In this document: one piece after another, positions 1 to 9,000 of the stretch | How positions within the stretch are numbered: position 1 is the stretch's first letter | How the letters are laid out: each line of letters begins with the position of its first letter | Source: Planomonospora_B alba | GTDB taxonomy: Bacteria; Actinomycetota; Actinomycetes; Streptosporangiales; Streptosporangiaceae | Assembly: GCF_039534085.1 (NCBI RefSeq) | Contig: NZ_BAAAUT010000015.1 | Location: 1-64,000 of the forward strand | Length of the DNA stretch: 64,000 nt | Reading direction: 5' to 3' | The notes under the pieces: model-generated | Told to the model about the DNA's origin: nothing | The model's input: the letters and a program-made list of their open reading frames with translations, nothing else | The model's database searches: none | Translations under genes and position numbers: made by a program

Positions 1-1
1 C

Positions 2-169
2 GGCAACTCGCTGGAGTGGGCCACGTCCTGCCCGCCGCCGCGGCACAACTTCACCGCGATCCCCGCCATCCGCTCCGAGCGGCCCGCCTTCGACCTGCAC
101 CACCCGAAGATCGCCGCCCAGGCGCAGCCGCGCCAGCTGGACCCCACCAACCCCTCCGAGGAGATCTGA
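2..169 (+). CDS. ctaD: Cytochrome c oxidase subunit I, C-terminal fragment
   Basis: Only the last 55 codons lie in the window; the gene enters from the left edge in frame 2. The tail reads LEWATSCPPPRHNF, then IRSERPAFDLHHP, which matches the conserved C-terminal tail of actinobacterial aa3-type cytochrome c oxidase subunit I (CtaD), just after the last membrane helix. The full protein is the haem-copper catalytic subunit of the respiratory oxidase in the plasma membrane. The stop is TGA at 167-169. A small hairpin follows. The downstream genes are unrelated small soluble proteins, so this is probably the end of its transcript. Confidence 0.9.
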   Translation, partial: GNSLEWATSCPPPRHNFTAIPAIRSERPAFDLHHPKIAAQAQPRQLDPTNPSEEI

Positions 170-194
170 CCCCGTCCGGCTGTTACCACCACAG

Positions 195-210
195 CCCGCT
201 GGGCAGCGGG
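195..210 (+). terminator. Possible weak hairpin terminator after ctaD
   Basis: CCCGCT and AGCGGG form a 6-bp stem around a 4-base loop, 25 bases after the ctaD stop codon and ahead of the next ribosome binding site. There is no T-tract, which is common in high-GC actinomycetes. Weak evidence. Confidence 0.3.
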
Positions 211-244
211 AGACCGTAGGGGGAAACAGCAGGAAGGAGTCGCT

Positions 245-847
245 GTGAGCGAGCGCATACCGGAGCAGGATCCGCACTCGCGGTTCGAGGACGAGGGCAT
301 CCCGGACCTCCAGGACGGCACGCCGCAGCAGCAGTGGGCGGTGGACCCGCAGGAGGCCCCGCTGCCCGGCGACCATCCGGTCGCGGTCGAGGAGTTCGGG
401 ACCACGGTCGACGAGCAGATCCAGGGCGAGTCCCTGGACGGCCGCCTGGACCGGGAGGTCCCCGAGGAGCAGCCCGTGTTCGGAGCCGACGAGCGGGCCG
501 GGACGACGGCCGGCGCGGCCGGCTCCGGCGCCGGGACCGGGGGCGGGCTGGACCCGGAGGTCCCGGACGACCTCGACGGCGGGGTGAGCCAGACGAGCGG
601 GCTCGGCGTGGGGTCCGACCTCGACACCGGATACGAGCGGGACGACGAGGCCGGCCCGGGCTGGTCGGCGCAGCCGGAGGAGCCGTCCGGCACCGTGTGG
701 GACGAGCCGCGCCCGGCGGGCCGCCTGGTCGACACGGACGAGGGCCTGCGCTCCGACGCCGAGAAGGACATGGTCGCCGACGAGGTGGGACCGGACCGCG
801 GCGGATACACGGCCGAGGAGGCCGCCATGCGGGTGGAGCCCGAATGA
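245..847 (+). CDS. DUF5709 family acidic hypothetical protein
   Basis: A 200-residue, very acidic, helix-poor protein without a signal peptide or membrane segment, probably cytosolic and largely disordered. The N-terminal half (EDEGIPDLQDG, then EAPLPGDHPVAVEEFGTT and GESLDGRLDREVPEE) matches my memory of the actinobacterial DUF5709 family, whose function is unknown. The start is GTG at 245, chosen because AGGAAGGAG sits 5-6 bases upstream. A second small polar protein follows after 34 bases on the same strand, so the two may be co-transcribed. No catalytic motif is visible. Confidence 0.75.
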   Translation: MSERIPEQDPHSRFEDEGIPDLQDGTPQQQWAVDPQEAPLPGDHPVAVEEFGTTVDEQIQGESLDGRLDREVPEEQPVFGADERAGTTAGAAGSGAGTGGGLDPEVPDDLDGGVSQTSGLGVGSDLDTGYERDDEAGPGWSAQPEEPSGTVWDEPRPAGRLVDTDEGLRSDAEKDMVADEVGPDRGGYTAEEAAMRVEPE

Positions 848-881
848 GCCCTGGACGGGAGCGGAAGGAGGCAGGAGCACG

Positions 882-1442
882 ATGAGCGAGCAAGAGGACC
901 GCAAGGCGGCCGAACGGGAGCAGTACAAGGGCACGACCTTCGACCCGGAGCTGCACGACATGGGGGGTGACATCGGCCCGGGGTCGATCCGCGGCTCCAA
1001 CGCCAAGCCGGGCGGGAACCCCCGCGACGAGGCCGCGCCCAAGAGCGGTTGGTCCCGGCCGATGGGCTTCATGGCCGGGCGCGACGACGAGCAGCCGGCC
1101 GCGGCCGGCTCCGACGCCAAGTCGGTGGCGGCGCGGGCCGACGAGCGCGACCACATCGAGACGGTCGCCGGGCCCAGCCCCTCCCCCATGCCGGAGGGGT
1201 TCGAGGGGCCGTTCGACGATCCGGCGGACGCCTCCCGGCGGGCGAGGGGCCCGGTGGAGACGGGACCGGAGGACGACGCGCCCCGTGACACCCGGCCGCA
1301 GGCGCCCTCGGGCGGGCACGTGGGGGCCGACCTGGACTGGGTGGCCGGGGACACCGACGACCCCGACGGCGGGTCCGGCCGGACCGCGGAGGGCGACGGG
1401 GGCTACCTGCCCGGCGAGGGGACGGGGCGCCCGCTCCCCTGA
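882..1442 (+). CDS. Hypothetical polar protein
   Basis: A 186-residue protein rich in Gly, Asp, Pro and Arg with no membrane helix, signal peptide or recognised domain. It opens with MSEQEDRKAAEREQYKGTTF and looks intrinsically disordered throughout. The start ATG at 882 has GGAAGGAGG about 6-8 bases upstream. It lies 34 bases after the DUF5709 gene on the same strand and ends just before a strong hairpin, so both probably share a transcript. I do not recognise the family. Codon use is fully typical of the neighbours, which argues for a real gene. Confidence 0.65.
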   Translation: MSEQEDRKAAEREQYKGTTFDPELHDMGGDIGPGSIRGSNAKPGGNPRDEAAPKSGWSRPMGFMAGRDDEQPAAAGSDAKSVAARADERDHIETVAGPSPSPMPEGFEGPFDDPADASRRARGPVETGPEDDAPRDTRPQAPSGGHVGADLDWVAGDTDDPDGGSGRTAEGDGGYLPGEGTGRPLP

Positions 1443-1448
1443 TCCCCC

Positions 1449-1479
1449 GCGCCGCCCGCGGGTCGGCGGCGGGCGGCGC
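1449..1479 (+). terminator. Strong GC hairpin terminator
   Basis: GCGCCGCCCGC (1449-1459) and GCGGGCGGCGC (1469-1479) pair perfectly over 11 bp around a 9-base loop. The hairpin starts 6 bases after the stop codon at 1442, as expected for a terminator closing the two-gene unit. Confidence 0.6.
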
Positions 1480-1798
1480 GGCCGGCGGCGCCTCGCGGGG
1501 CGCGCCCCCGGAGCGGCGGAACCGGGCGGCCCGCCGCACGGCCGTACGGCACGACTCAAGACGAACACCATGAAAAGGTGAGATTCAACTCCATCATCTG
1601 ATTCGGGTGCCAAAGTTTGTCGATCCGCCCACGGATCGGGCGTGATCACGACATGGCAGGGAATTCGTCCTACTGGCTGGAGAACAGCCGATAGGTGCTC
1701 CCCCTCCTTTCTTGGACGGCCATGTCACCTCTGAGCAGCGTCAAGCCGACCGCCCAGGCACCCCGCCGCGCGGGCCTTCCGCCGGGCGGTGACCCGTC
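1480..1798. other. Gene-poor stretch before the DUF3040 gene
   Basis: No convincing gene is seen on either strand. Bases 1560-1740 are less GC-rich than the flanks, so this is where a promoter for the DUF3040 gene would be expected, but I cannot pick clear -35/-10 hexamers. Confidence 0.4.
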
Positions 1799-2131
1799 AT
1801 GAGCCTGTCGCGGCGGGAGAACCAGATCCTCGCGGAGATCGAGCAGGCGCTGCGCCGGCAGGACCGCGCCTTCGCCTCCCGCATGGACGCGCTGAACGCG
1901 GCACGGCCGGAGGGGCGGATCACGTGGGACCGCTTCGGCCACACCGCCAGCCGCCGCGAGTTCGTCTGCGTCGTCGCGGCCACGTTCATCCTGACCGCCG
2001 TGCTGGTGGTCCTGACCCTCGCGCTGCCGGACCGCTCGTGCACGCTGCGGACCTCCGCCTCCGCCGGGCCGTCGGCCTCCTCGGCCGTCCCGGCGATGAC
2101 GGAGGTCCGTGAGCCCGCCTGCCGTCCCTGA
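1799..2131 (+). CDS. DUF3040 membrane protein
   Basis: A 110-residue protein. The N-terminus MSLSRRENQILAEIEQALRR followed by a basic segment and one hydrophobic helix (about residues 60-80) is the layout of DUF3040 proteins, small actinobacterial one- or two-helix membrane proteins of unknown function. The usual second helix is missing: after the first helix the tail is short and Ser/Ala-rich. ATG at 1799 is the natural start because the SLSRREN box must follow it, but no good ribosome binding site precedes it. It converges with the next, leftward gene. Confidence 0.75.
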   Translation: MSLSRRENQILAEIEQALRRQDRAFASRMDALNAARPEGRITWDRFGHTASRREFVCVVAATFILTAVLVVLTLALPDRSCTLRTSASAGPSASSAVPAMTEVREPACRP

Positions 2132-2262
2132 GGATCCCGGACGATCCCGGACGAGGCGCCGACCCGCGCTCTCGGAGAGGTCCCGCCCCGGGAGGACGCC
2201 GGAAGCGCCGTCCGCCGCAGCCGGGACGGCGGCCCCTTCGGTAGCCCCGTCAGCGGCCCCCG

Positions 2263-2814
2263 TCAGCCGGGGAGGAGCCGGCGCACCACGCCCCGGACCA
2301 CCTCGCCGGGCCGCTGCTGCTCACCGTGGAGCGAGGTCAGCACGACCAGCGCGCCGGTGAGGCCCGGCACCACCCACTGCATGGCGCGCAGCCGCCGCTG
2401 CACCCGCGCGATCTCCTCCGGGGTGTCCTCGTCGGGCTTGACCGCGCCCTCCGCGGGCACGTCGCCCGCCCGGTCGAGCGCGGCGCCGAGCCTCCTGCTG
2501 TAGACGGTCGCGGCCAGCGCCGCGCCGGTCACCGCCGCCTTCACCAGCGAGCTGGCGACCACTCCCTGCTGGGCGGCCACCCGCCCCTTGTTGGCCAGGA
2601 GCAGTCCCGCCGAGCCGGCGAGGTTCATGGCGATCCCCGCGGCGTTGACCGGCGCCCACCGGTTCCATCCGGCGTTCGCCACCCGCGCGCGCTCGCGCCG
2701 GTCGCTCACCTCGGAGGCGGCGCCGTTCAGCCCGACGGCGCCCATCAGCGCGCCGCCGAACCAGACGGCCGTCCCGATGTCGTGCACGGCGCGCACGACC
2801 GTGTTGCGTTGCAT
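2263..2814 (-). CDS. Hypothetical four-helix membrane protein
   Basis: A 183-residue integral membrane protein with four hydrophobic segments: near the N-terminus (IGTAVWFGGALMGAVGL), residues about 45-70, about 80-100, and near the C-terminus (WVVPGLTGALVVLTSL). A charged acidic loop lies before the last helix. The start MQRNTVVRAVHDIG at 2814 was preferred to upstream in-frame codons because AGGGGGAA lies 4-5 bases before it. No family is recognised. It converges with the DUF3040 gene, and 244 bases separate it from the upstream Ohr gene, so it probably has its own promoter. Confidence 0.6.
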   Translation of the reverse strand: MQRNTVVRAVHDIGTAVWFGGALMGAVGLNGAASEVSDRRERARVANAGWNRWAPVNAAGIAMNLAGSAGLLLANKGRVAAQQGVVASSLVKAAVTGAALAATVYSRRLGAALDRAGDVPAEGAVKPDEDTPEEIARVQRRLRAMQWVVPGLTGALVVLTSLHGEQQRPGEVVRGVVRRLLPG

Positions 2815-3058
2815 GCGTTCCCCCTGCGTCACCGGTGCGGGCGCGCTCTCCCCTGCGGAGACCGCCGTGTCACCGCCGCGACGCAGGTTGACTACCCGCA
2901 TCCGGGGCGCGCCCCGCATCCCTGCCGGTTCCTGGGACGATTCCTGGAGCGCGGTTGGCGCGGGCCCGCCCCGGGGCGGGCCGGCGGCCCCGGCGAAACC
3001 GCCGGTCCCGGGCCGGACGGACCCGGCCGGGCCGGGCCGGAGCGGGCCGGCGTCCGGG

Positions 3059-3634
3059 TCAGGCGACGCGCACCCGGACCTCCGCGCCGCCCAGCAGCGC
3101 CTTGGAGTACGGGCAGTGCCGGTGCGCCTGCTCGGCGAGGTGCTCGGCGGTGCTCCGGTCGACTCCGGGGAGGCGGACCGTCACCTCGACGCCGATCGCG
3201 TAGTCGTCGCTCTTGCCGCGCTTGCGCAGCTCCACGGCCGTCTCGACGCAGGCGTCCGCGGTGTCCGCCCCGCTCCGCCCGGCGACCAGCGCGAGGGAGC
3301 TGTGGAAGCAGGCCGCGTACGCCGCGGCCAGGAGCTGCTCCGGGTTGGGCGCGCCTCCGGGTCCGCCGAGCTGCCGCGGCGCCCTCATCTCCAGGTCGAG
3401 CAGCCCGTCGTCCGACGCCACCCGCCCGGCCCTGCCGCCTCCCGAGGAGGCCCGGGCAGTGTAGAGGGTGACGTAGCCGTCACGGCCGCCGGGACCGGTC
3501 GCGGGTCCCCGCCGGTCCGGGGCGGTCTCGGCCTCCACCCCCGGTCCCGAGTAGTCCGGGCCCACGGCCCGCAGCGGCATGTCCACCACCGTGCCCCCCG
3601 GCCGCTCCCGGCCGGATCTCACGTCCTCGCCCAT
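3059..3634 (-). CDS. ohr: Organic hydroperoxide resistance protein, Ohr subfamily of OsmC
   Basis: A thiol peroxidase that reduces organic hydroperoxides in the cytoplasm. The core fits Ohr: LYTARASSGGGRAGRV, then NPEQLLAAAYAACFHSSL with the reactive cysteine and the second catalytic cysteine in HRHCPYSKAL. Both cysteines are present, so the enzyme should be active. Ohr proteins are usually about 140 residues; this one has about 50 extra N-terminal residues from the chosen ATG at 3634, which has GGGGGAC upstream. A later Met at 3580 is an alternative start. No MarR-type OhrR regulator is adjacent. Confidence 0.85.
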   Translation of the reverse strand: MGEDVRSGRERPGGTVVDMPLRAVGPDYSGPGVEAETAPDRRGPATGPGGRDGYVTLYTARASSGGGRAGRVASDDGLLDLEMRAPRQLGGPGGAPNPEQLLAAAYAACFHSSLALVAGRSGADTADACVETAVELRKRGKSDDYAIGVEVTVRLPGVDRSTAEHLAEQAHRHCPYSKALLGGAEVRVRVA

Positions 3635-3736
3635 GCGTTCGTCCCCCGATCTTCCCCGCCCGGGACGGGCCTGGCTCCGGCCGTGTCCTGCCGTCCCGGG
3701 CTCGGACCTGCGCGACACGGCCGGAACCCCGGTTAC

Positions 3737-5785
3737 CTACCCGAGGGGGGACAGACGACACGGCTCCGTGATCACGGCGCCGCCGATCCGGGACAGGTCG
3801 GCGGGGGCCTCGGCCGTGTGCCGCACGCCTCCGGCCCGCGCCCCGGCCGCGACCGCGGAGCCGAGGTGGCCGTTGACGCCCTTGACGAGGAAGTCGTCCA
3901 GGGCGCCCGCGACGAGGCGGAGCACGGCCGCCCCGCCGCGGGCGGTGACGACCTCCACCTCCCGCCCGTCCAGGTCGATCCGGACCGGCCCCTCGTGGCC
4001 GCTCATGGCCAGCACCGTCAGGTAGGCGACGTCGCGCTCCGGGTGCACCCGGAGGAACACGTCGGCGTCGCCCTCGACCACCCGCGCCCCGCGCGGAGCC
4101 GGTCCGTCCGCCGCCGGGGAGGGGGCCGCGCCGAGGGCGTCGGCGAGGATCCGGCAGGGCCGCAGCTCCTCGTCCAGCCCGGGCAGGGCGCCGTCGACGC
4201 GGAGCCGGCCGCCGCTGCCGGCGTATCCGGCCAGCAGCCGCTGGACGCGGCGGTGCATGAAGGGGCCGCCGGGCACGGTGAGCTCCGGGAAGGAGACCGG
4301 GTCCAGCGCGTGCGCGCTCTCCAGGTCGAGGACGCGGTAGTCGAGCCCCGCGGCGCGCATGCGGTCGTGGAAGTCCCGCAGCGCGCGGCCGCACTCGGGG
4401 CCGCCGGAGCCGGGCGGGGCCCAGGCGGCGATGCCCGCGTAGGGGAGGTAGAGCCCGAACGCCCCGCCCCGCACCGGGACGCACTCCAGGAACTCGGCGC
4501 CGTGCAGGGCGAGGAAGTCCGCCAGGGCGCGCACCGCCGGTGCCTTCTCGCCGGCGGTGCCGTCGGCGCCGATGGGCGCGCAGTCCGGGTACGGCTCGGC
4601 GTGCACCGAGTCCAGCTCCCGCGGCCAGCCGGAAGTGCCCGCGGCGGTGTAGACGTTGAAGCCGGTCGCGCCGGCGGCGAGGGCCAGCAGGCTCTGGTGG
4701 AAGCTCGTGGCGGCGTCGGCGTAGGCGCGGTCGTACAGCTCGGAGAAGCCCCAGTTCTCCTCCAGATTGGGGCCGGGGGCGCGCTTGGCGGCCAGCACGT
4801 AGCGGGCCTGGGCGTCCGGGTCGGCCGAGACCACGCCCATCCAGTTGGTGAAGCCGTAGGCGATGCCGTCCCACATCTCGGGGCGGACCCGGGCCAGCCA
4901 GTCGTCGAAGGAGTGGTGGTCCCCGGCGGGCGGGTTGAGGTTCACCACGACCGGTACCGGGCAGTCGACCGCCGCCGCCCAGCGGTGGTAGACCTCGGTG
5001 AGGTACTCGGCGTGGAAGCGGCCCCAGTCGGCGTAGGCCAGCTGGTCCTGCGGCCGCGCGGGCGCCGTCCACTCCCGGGGCGGCTCGATCTCGTCCCAGC
5101 TCCGTACGGCCGTGCCGTGCAGGCGGTTGTACTCCGCCGTCGTGCCGTACCGCCGTGCCAGGCCGTCCCGGAAGAAGGCCAGGCCGGAGGCGCTGTAGTC
5201 GTAGGCCGACAGGGGCAGTGCCCCGTTGGTGAAGACGCCCTCGTTGGCGATCTGCATCATGACGACGGGGCCGTCCGGGTCCCGGGCGCCCGCGAGCACC
5301 TGGGTGCCGACGGCCCGCAGCCACCGGTTCACGTGGGCGTCGAAGGCCGCGCCGAGCGGGGCGGGCAGCTGCCGCCCGGCCCACAGGCAGGGGGCGCCGG
5401 CCGCGTCCAGCAGGGGCTCGATGAGGGCGTTGGCCTGCGGGTCCACCCAGTCGGGCAGGCCGCCGAAGTCGGTCTCGGCGTGGATGAACGGCCCCGGCTT
5501 GGCGATGACGCGCACCCCGAGGGAGCGGCAGAGCGAGAGGAAGCCGACGACGTCGCGGCTCGGGTGGGTGGCGCCGGTGAAGTCCGGCGCCGCTTCTGCC
5601 GCGGGCTGGTGGTGGCGCCAGGGGATGTAGCAGGTGATGACGGTGATGCCCAGCTCGTCGCGGATGGCCGTGACCCGGTCCGCCCAGACCGAGGGGTGGT
5701 CGCGGTAGTAGGGGTAGTCGGCGGTGACGAGCATCCGGGGCTCGCCGTCGAGGACGGTTGCTCCGTCGCGGACCTCGATGGGCAC
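3737..5785 (-). CDS. GH35 family beta-galactosidase
   Basis: A 682-residue cytosolic glycoside hydrolase, probably releasing terminal beta-galactose from imported oligosaccharides. The GH35 signature is clear: YIPWRHHQP, then KPGPFIHAETDFGGLPDWV, followed by MMQIANEGVF with the expected acid/base glutamate and NLEENWGF further on. There is no signal peptide. The start is GTG at 5785 with AAAGGAG about 6 bases upstream. It is the last gene of a leftward operon behind a sugar ABC transporter, which fits intracellular hydrolysis of the imported sugar. The preferred linkage cannot be read from sequence; galactoside specificity is inferred from the family. Confidence 0.85.
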   Translation of the reverse strand: MPIEVRDGATVLDGEPRMLVTADYPYYRDHPSVWADRVTAIRDELGITVITCYIPWRHHQPAAEAAPDFTGATHPSRDVVGFLSLCRSLGVRVIAKPGPFIHAETDFGGLPDWVDPQANALIEPLLDAAGAPCLWAGRQLPAPLGAAFDAHVNRWLRAVGTQVLAGARDPDGPVVMMQIANEGVFTNGALPLSAYDYSASGLAFFRDGLARRYGTTAEYNRLHGTAVRSWDEIEPPREWTAPARPQDQLAYADWGRFHAEYLTEVYHRWAAAVDCPVPVVVNLNPPAGDHHSFDDWLARVRPEMWDGIAYGFTNWMGVVSADPDAQARYVLAAKRAPGPNLEENWGFSELYDRAYADAATSFHQSLLALAAGATGFNVYTAAGTSGWPRELDSVHAEPYPDCAPIGADGTAGEKAPAVRALADFLALHGAEFLECVPVRGGAFGLYLPYAGIAAWAPPGSGGPECGRALRDFHDRMRAAGLDYRVLDLESAHALDPVSFPELTVPGGPFMHRRVQRLLAGYAGSGGRLRVDGALPGLDEELRPCRILADALGAAPSPAADGPAPRGARVVEGDADVFLRVHPERDVAYLTVLAMSGHEGPVRIDLDGREVEVVTARGGAAVLRLVAGALDDFLVKGVNGHLGSAVAAGARAGGVRHTAEAPADLSRIGGAVITEPCRLSPLG

Positions 5786-5919
5786 GCGGGACTCCTTTGA
5801 CGGGTGGGACGGGGTGGCGGGTGCGCCGGGCCGGGTCCGGATCCGCGGCGGGCGGGGTCCGGCCCGGCGCGTACGGCGGCCGCGGGTGCGGCGCGCACGG
5901 CGGGCGGGCGCCCGGCGGC

Positions 5920-6786
5920 CTACGACTTGAGGCCGGTGAACGCGATGCCCTCCAGGATGCGCCGCTGGAAGACCAGCAGCACGATGATGACGGGGACGAC
6001 CGCCAGCGCGGCGCCGGCCATGATGTAGTAGGCGCGGCCCGCCCACTGGCTGGTGAGCTGCTGCAGCGCGAGCGGCAGCGTGTAGAGCTCGGGGTCGTTG
6101 AGCACGACCAGCGGCCAGACCAGGTCGTTCCAGTGGAAGATGAAGCTGGTGATCGTGACGACCGCGAGCACCGGCTTGGAGAGCGGCAGGACGACCCGCC
6201 AGAAGATCTGCATCCGGCCGGCCCCGTCGATGAGCGCGGCCTCCTCCAGCTCGGCGGGCAGGGAGCGGAAGAACTGCCGGAGCAGGAAGATGTCCAGCAC
6301 GGAGACGAGGTTGGGCACGATCAGCCCCCAGCCGGAGTCGAACATGCCGAGCTGCTGGGTGATGTGCACGCGGGGCACCAGCAGGGTGATGGTGGGCACC
6401 ATCATGCCGGCGAGCAGGACGGCGAAGAGCTTGTCCCGTCCGGGGAAGGGGATGCGGGCGAAGGCGTAGGCGGCGAAGGCGTCGAGCAGCAGCTTGCCGG
6501 GCACCAGGACGAGGCAGACCCACAGGCTGTTGAGGAACGCCTGGCCGAGGCCGCTCAGCCCGAGGACGTAGTCGTAGTTCTCCAGGGTGGCCGACCACCC
6601 CCCCGTCCTGCGGTCCAGCGGGAGCAGGTTCGGCACCTTGGTGTAGATGTCGGGGCCGTGTTTGAAGGAGGTCGCCAGCATCCACAGGAACGGCACGACC
6701 GCCACGGCGGCGAGCAGGACGAGGGCGGCGTAGACGGGCGCGAGCCGGAACTTCGGCCTGACCGCACCGGTGCGCACGGTTTTCAC
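5920..6786 (-). CDS. Carbohydrate ABC transporter permease, MalG/CUT1 type
   Basis: A 288-residue inner-membrane permease with six predicted helices. The cytoplasmic EAA loop that contacts the ATPase is intact: EEAALIDGAGRMQIFWRVVL. It forms the channel together with the other permease of the operon. GTG at 6786 is the start: AGGAGG sits 5 bases upstream, and the start overlaps the upstream permease's TGA as GTGA, implying translational coupling. The GH35 gene follows after 134 bases. No ATPase gene is encoded here; a shared MsiK-type ATPase elsewhere is usual for actinomycete CUT1 systems. Confidence 0.92.
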   Translation of the reverse strand: MKTVRTGAVRPKFRLAPVYAALVLLAAVAVVPFLWMLATSFKHGPDIYTKVPNLLPLDRRTGGWSATLENYDYVLGLSGLGQAFLNSLWVCLVLVPGKLLLDAFAAYAFARIPFPGRDKLFAVLLAGMMVPTITLLVPRVHITQQLGMFDSGWGLIVPNLVSVLDIFLLRQFFRSLPAELEEAALIDGAGRMQIFWRVVLPLSKPVLAVVTITSFIFHWNDLVWPLVVLNDPELYTLPLALQQLTSQWAGRAYYIMAGAALAVVPVIIVLLVFQRRILEGIAFTGLKS

Positions 6787-7751
6787 GAGGCCTCCTGCTT
6801 GACGAACCTGAACTGCAGCACGGTGATGATCATGATGAAGACGAGCAGGATGAACGACATGGCGCAGGCCGCGCCCATCGCGTCGTAGCGGAAGGCGAAC
6901 AGGTACAGGTGCAGGACGTAGGTCAGGCCCGACTGCTCGGGGCCGCCCGCGGCGCCCTTGCCGCCCCCTCCCGAGAAGATCACGTAGACCAGCCCGAAGA
7001 CCTGGAGCGCCGCGATCACGCCGGTGACCATGAGATAGAAGGTGGTGGGCCGGAGCATCGGCAGCACGACCTTGCGGAACCGCTGGACCGGCCCGGCGCC
7101 GTCGATGGTCGCCGCCTCGATGATCGGCTTCGGCACGCCCTTCAGCCCCGCCAGGTAGATGATCATCGAGATGCCGCACTGCCAGGCGGCGATGAACGCC
7201 AGCGCCGGGATGACCAGCTCGGGGGTGTTGAGCCAGTTCTGCGGGGGCACGCCGAACAGCCCCAGGGCGGCGTTGATCAGCCCGTACTGCGGGTCGTAGA
7301 GCCAGCGCCAGATGGCGCCGACCGCCGCCTCGGCGGTGACCACGGGCAGGAACAGCAGCAGCCGGAAGACGTTGGAGCCCCTGCGCACGGCGTTGACGAG
7401 CAGCGCCTGGGCCAGGGCGGTGCCGAGCGTCAGCGGCACGGCGATCAGCGTGTACTGCAGGGTGACCCCGACGGACTTCCAGAAGTGCGGGTACTTGACG
7501 TCGTCGGTGAACAGCTCGGCGTAGTTGGCCAGGCCGACCCAGTTCGCCTCGGTGCGCAGATCCCAGTCGGTGAAGCTGTAGTACAGCGCCGACAGCGCGG
7601 GATGGAGCAGGAAGACGGCGAAGTAGGCCACGGCGGGGGCGACCAGGAGCCACCCGGCGAGGTGGTCGCGGCGCACGGTGCCCGGACGGCGGCGGCGCCG
7701 TCCGGGCGCGGGCGTCGCGGCGGGCCTTTCGGCCGGCACCGGAGATGCCAC
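6783..7751 (-). CDS. Carbohydrate ABC transporter permease, MalF/CUT1 type
   Basis: A 322-residue membrane permease. A basic, proline-rich N-terminal tail is followed by six helices, and the EAA loop IIEAATIDGAGPVQRFRKVV lies before the last two. It pairs with the downstream MalG-type permease, which it overlaps by four bases. The start is GTG at 7751 with GAGAGG upstream, 34 bases after the stop of the solute-binding lipoprotein gene. A glycine-rich loop (GGGGKGAAGG) interrupts the periplasmic side late in the protein. Substrate is inferred from the GH35 neighbour to be a galactose-containing oligosaccharide. Confidence 0.92.
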   Translation of the reverse strand: MASPVPAERPAATPAPGRRRRRPGTVRRDHLAGWLLVAPAVAYFAVFLLHPALSALYYSFTDWDLRTEANWVGLANYAELFTDDVKYPHFWKSVGVTLQYTLIAVPLTLGTALAQALLVNAVRRGSNVFRLLLFLPVVTAEAAVGAIWRWLYDPQYGLINAALGLFGVPPQNWLNTPELVIPALAFIAAWQCGISMIIYLAGLKGVPKPIIEAATIDGAGPVQRFRKVVLPMLRPTTFYLMVTGVIAALQVFGLVYVIFSGGGGKGAAGGPEQSGLTYVLHLYLFAFRYDAMGAACAMSFILLVFIMIITVLQFRFVKQEAS

Positions 7752-7785
7752 GGGATCTGCCTCTCTCGTGTCTCGCGGGGAGGGC

Positions 7786-9000
7786 TCAGCCGTCCCAGCC
7801 GAGCAGGGTGCGGGCCTTGGCCCCCGCGTCGCTCAGCGCCTGCTGGGGCGTGGCCTTGCCGGTGAGCGCCGCCTCCAGGGCCGGGGCGATGATCTCGTCG
7901 TTGATCTGGATCCACTCCGGCACGGCGGGCCGGGCGCGGGTGGACTCGAGCGCCTCGATGAAGACGGCGTGCTCGGGGCCCATCCTGCCCGCGGCGATCT
8001 CGGCGCCCTTGATGTTGGCCGGGTAGCCGCCGACCGCCTCGGCGAGCGCGACGCTGTTCTCGGCGGCGGTCAGGTGCTTGAGCCACTTCCAGGCCAGGTC
8101 GGCGTTCTTCGTCCCGGAGAAGACCACCGCGTTCTCGCCGCCGATGTTGCTGGCGGGCTCGTTCTTGTACGGCAGCGGCGCGACGCCGAAGTCGAGGTCG
8201 GGGAACTGGTCCTTGATCGTGGAGATGTCCCACGGGCCGCTGATCGTCATGGCGGCCAGGCCGTTCTCGAACGCCTTGTCGGCGTCGGTGATGCTCCGCG
8301 GCGAGGACTTCAGCAGGTCCACCCAGAGCTGCAGGGCCTCCACGGCGGGCGGGGCGTCGAAGGCGACCTTCTTCGCCTTCTCGTCGACGAGCGTGCCGCC
8401 CGCGCCCGCCACGAAACCGGGCCACATCCAGGCGCCGTAGCCGTCGCCCTTGGGCACCACGATGCCGGCGACCTTCGGGTCGGCCGCGTGCACGCGCTCG
8501 GCGGTCTGCTTCAGCTCGTCCCAGGTCTTGGGCGGGGCGGGCACGAGCTTCTTGTTGTAGTAGAGCCCGACCGTGGTGATGTCCAGGGGCAGGCCGTAGA
8601 GCTTGCCGTCGACCCGGTTGGTGTCGAGGCCGCCGGCGTAGAACTCCTTCTCGTCGATCGTCCCGGCGGGCACCTGGAGGATCGTGCCGTCCTGCGCGTA
8701 GCGGGAGACCAGCGGCTGGTCGAGGTAGCCCGCGTCGGGGGCGCTCTTGCCGGCGACGGCCGTGCCCAGCTTGGTGTTGTAGTCGTCCTTGGGGATCTGG
8801 ACGAGCTTGACCGTGACGCCGTTCGCCTTCTCGAAGTCCGTGCGGAGCTTCTCCAGCAGCTGCCCGCCCTGCGGGGTGAGCGGCTGGTAGGACCAGAAGG
8901 TCAGCGTCCTCCCCTCTCCCCCGCCGTCTCCTCCCCCGCAGGCGGCGAGGCCGGCCGCCATCGCCGCGACCGCGAGGGCTCCGCACGCTTTCTTGATCAT
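7786..9000 (-). CDS. Sugar ABC transporter solute-binding lipoprotein
   Basis: A 404-residue extracellular binding protein of the MalE-like family. The N-terminus is a lipoprotein signal peptide with lipobox LAAC, so Cys21 would carry the lipid anchor. The mature part starts near LTFWSYQPLTPQGG and contains typical MalE-family blocks such as GLYYNKKL and WDELKQTAERV. It is the first gene of the leftward operon, starting at ATG 9000, and delivers the sugar to the two downstream permeases. The ROK regulator reads divergently from 9260, leaving a 259-base control region. Confidence 0.92.
   Translation of the reverse strand: MIKKACGALAVAAMAAGLAACGGGDGGGEGRTLTFWSYQPLTPQGGQLLEKLRTDFEKANGVTVKLVQIPKDDYNTKLGTAVAGKSAPDAGYLDQPLVSRYAQDGTILQVPAGTIDEKEFYAGGLDTNRVDGKLYGLPLDITTVGLYYNKKLVPAPPKTWDELKQTAERVHAADPKVAGIVVPKGDGYGAWMWPGFVAGAGGTLVDEKAKKVAFDAPPAVEALQLWVDLLKSSPRSITDADKAFENGLAAMTISGPWDISTIKDQFPDLDFGVAPLPYKNEPASNIGGENAVVFSGTKNADLAWKWLKHLTAAENSVALAEAVGGYPANIKGAEIAAGRMGPEHAVFIEALESTRARPAVPEWIQINDEIIAPALEAALTGKATPQQALSDAGAKARTLLGWDG

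Noticed and set aside
2588..5800. A 1,070-codon plus-strand open frame
   Set aside because: It runs antisense across the Ohr and GH35 genes and parts of others, and shows no domain of its own.
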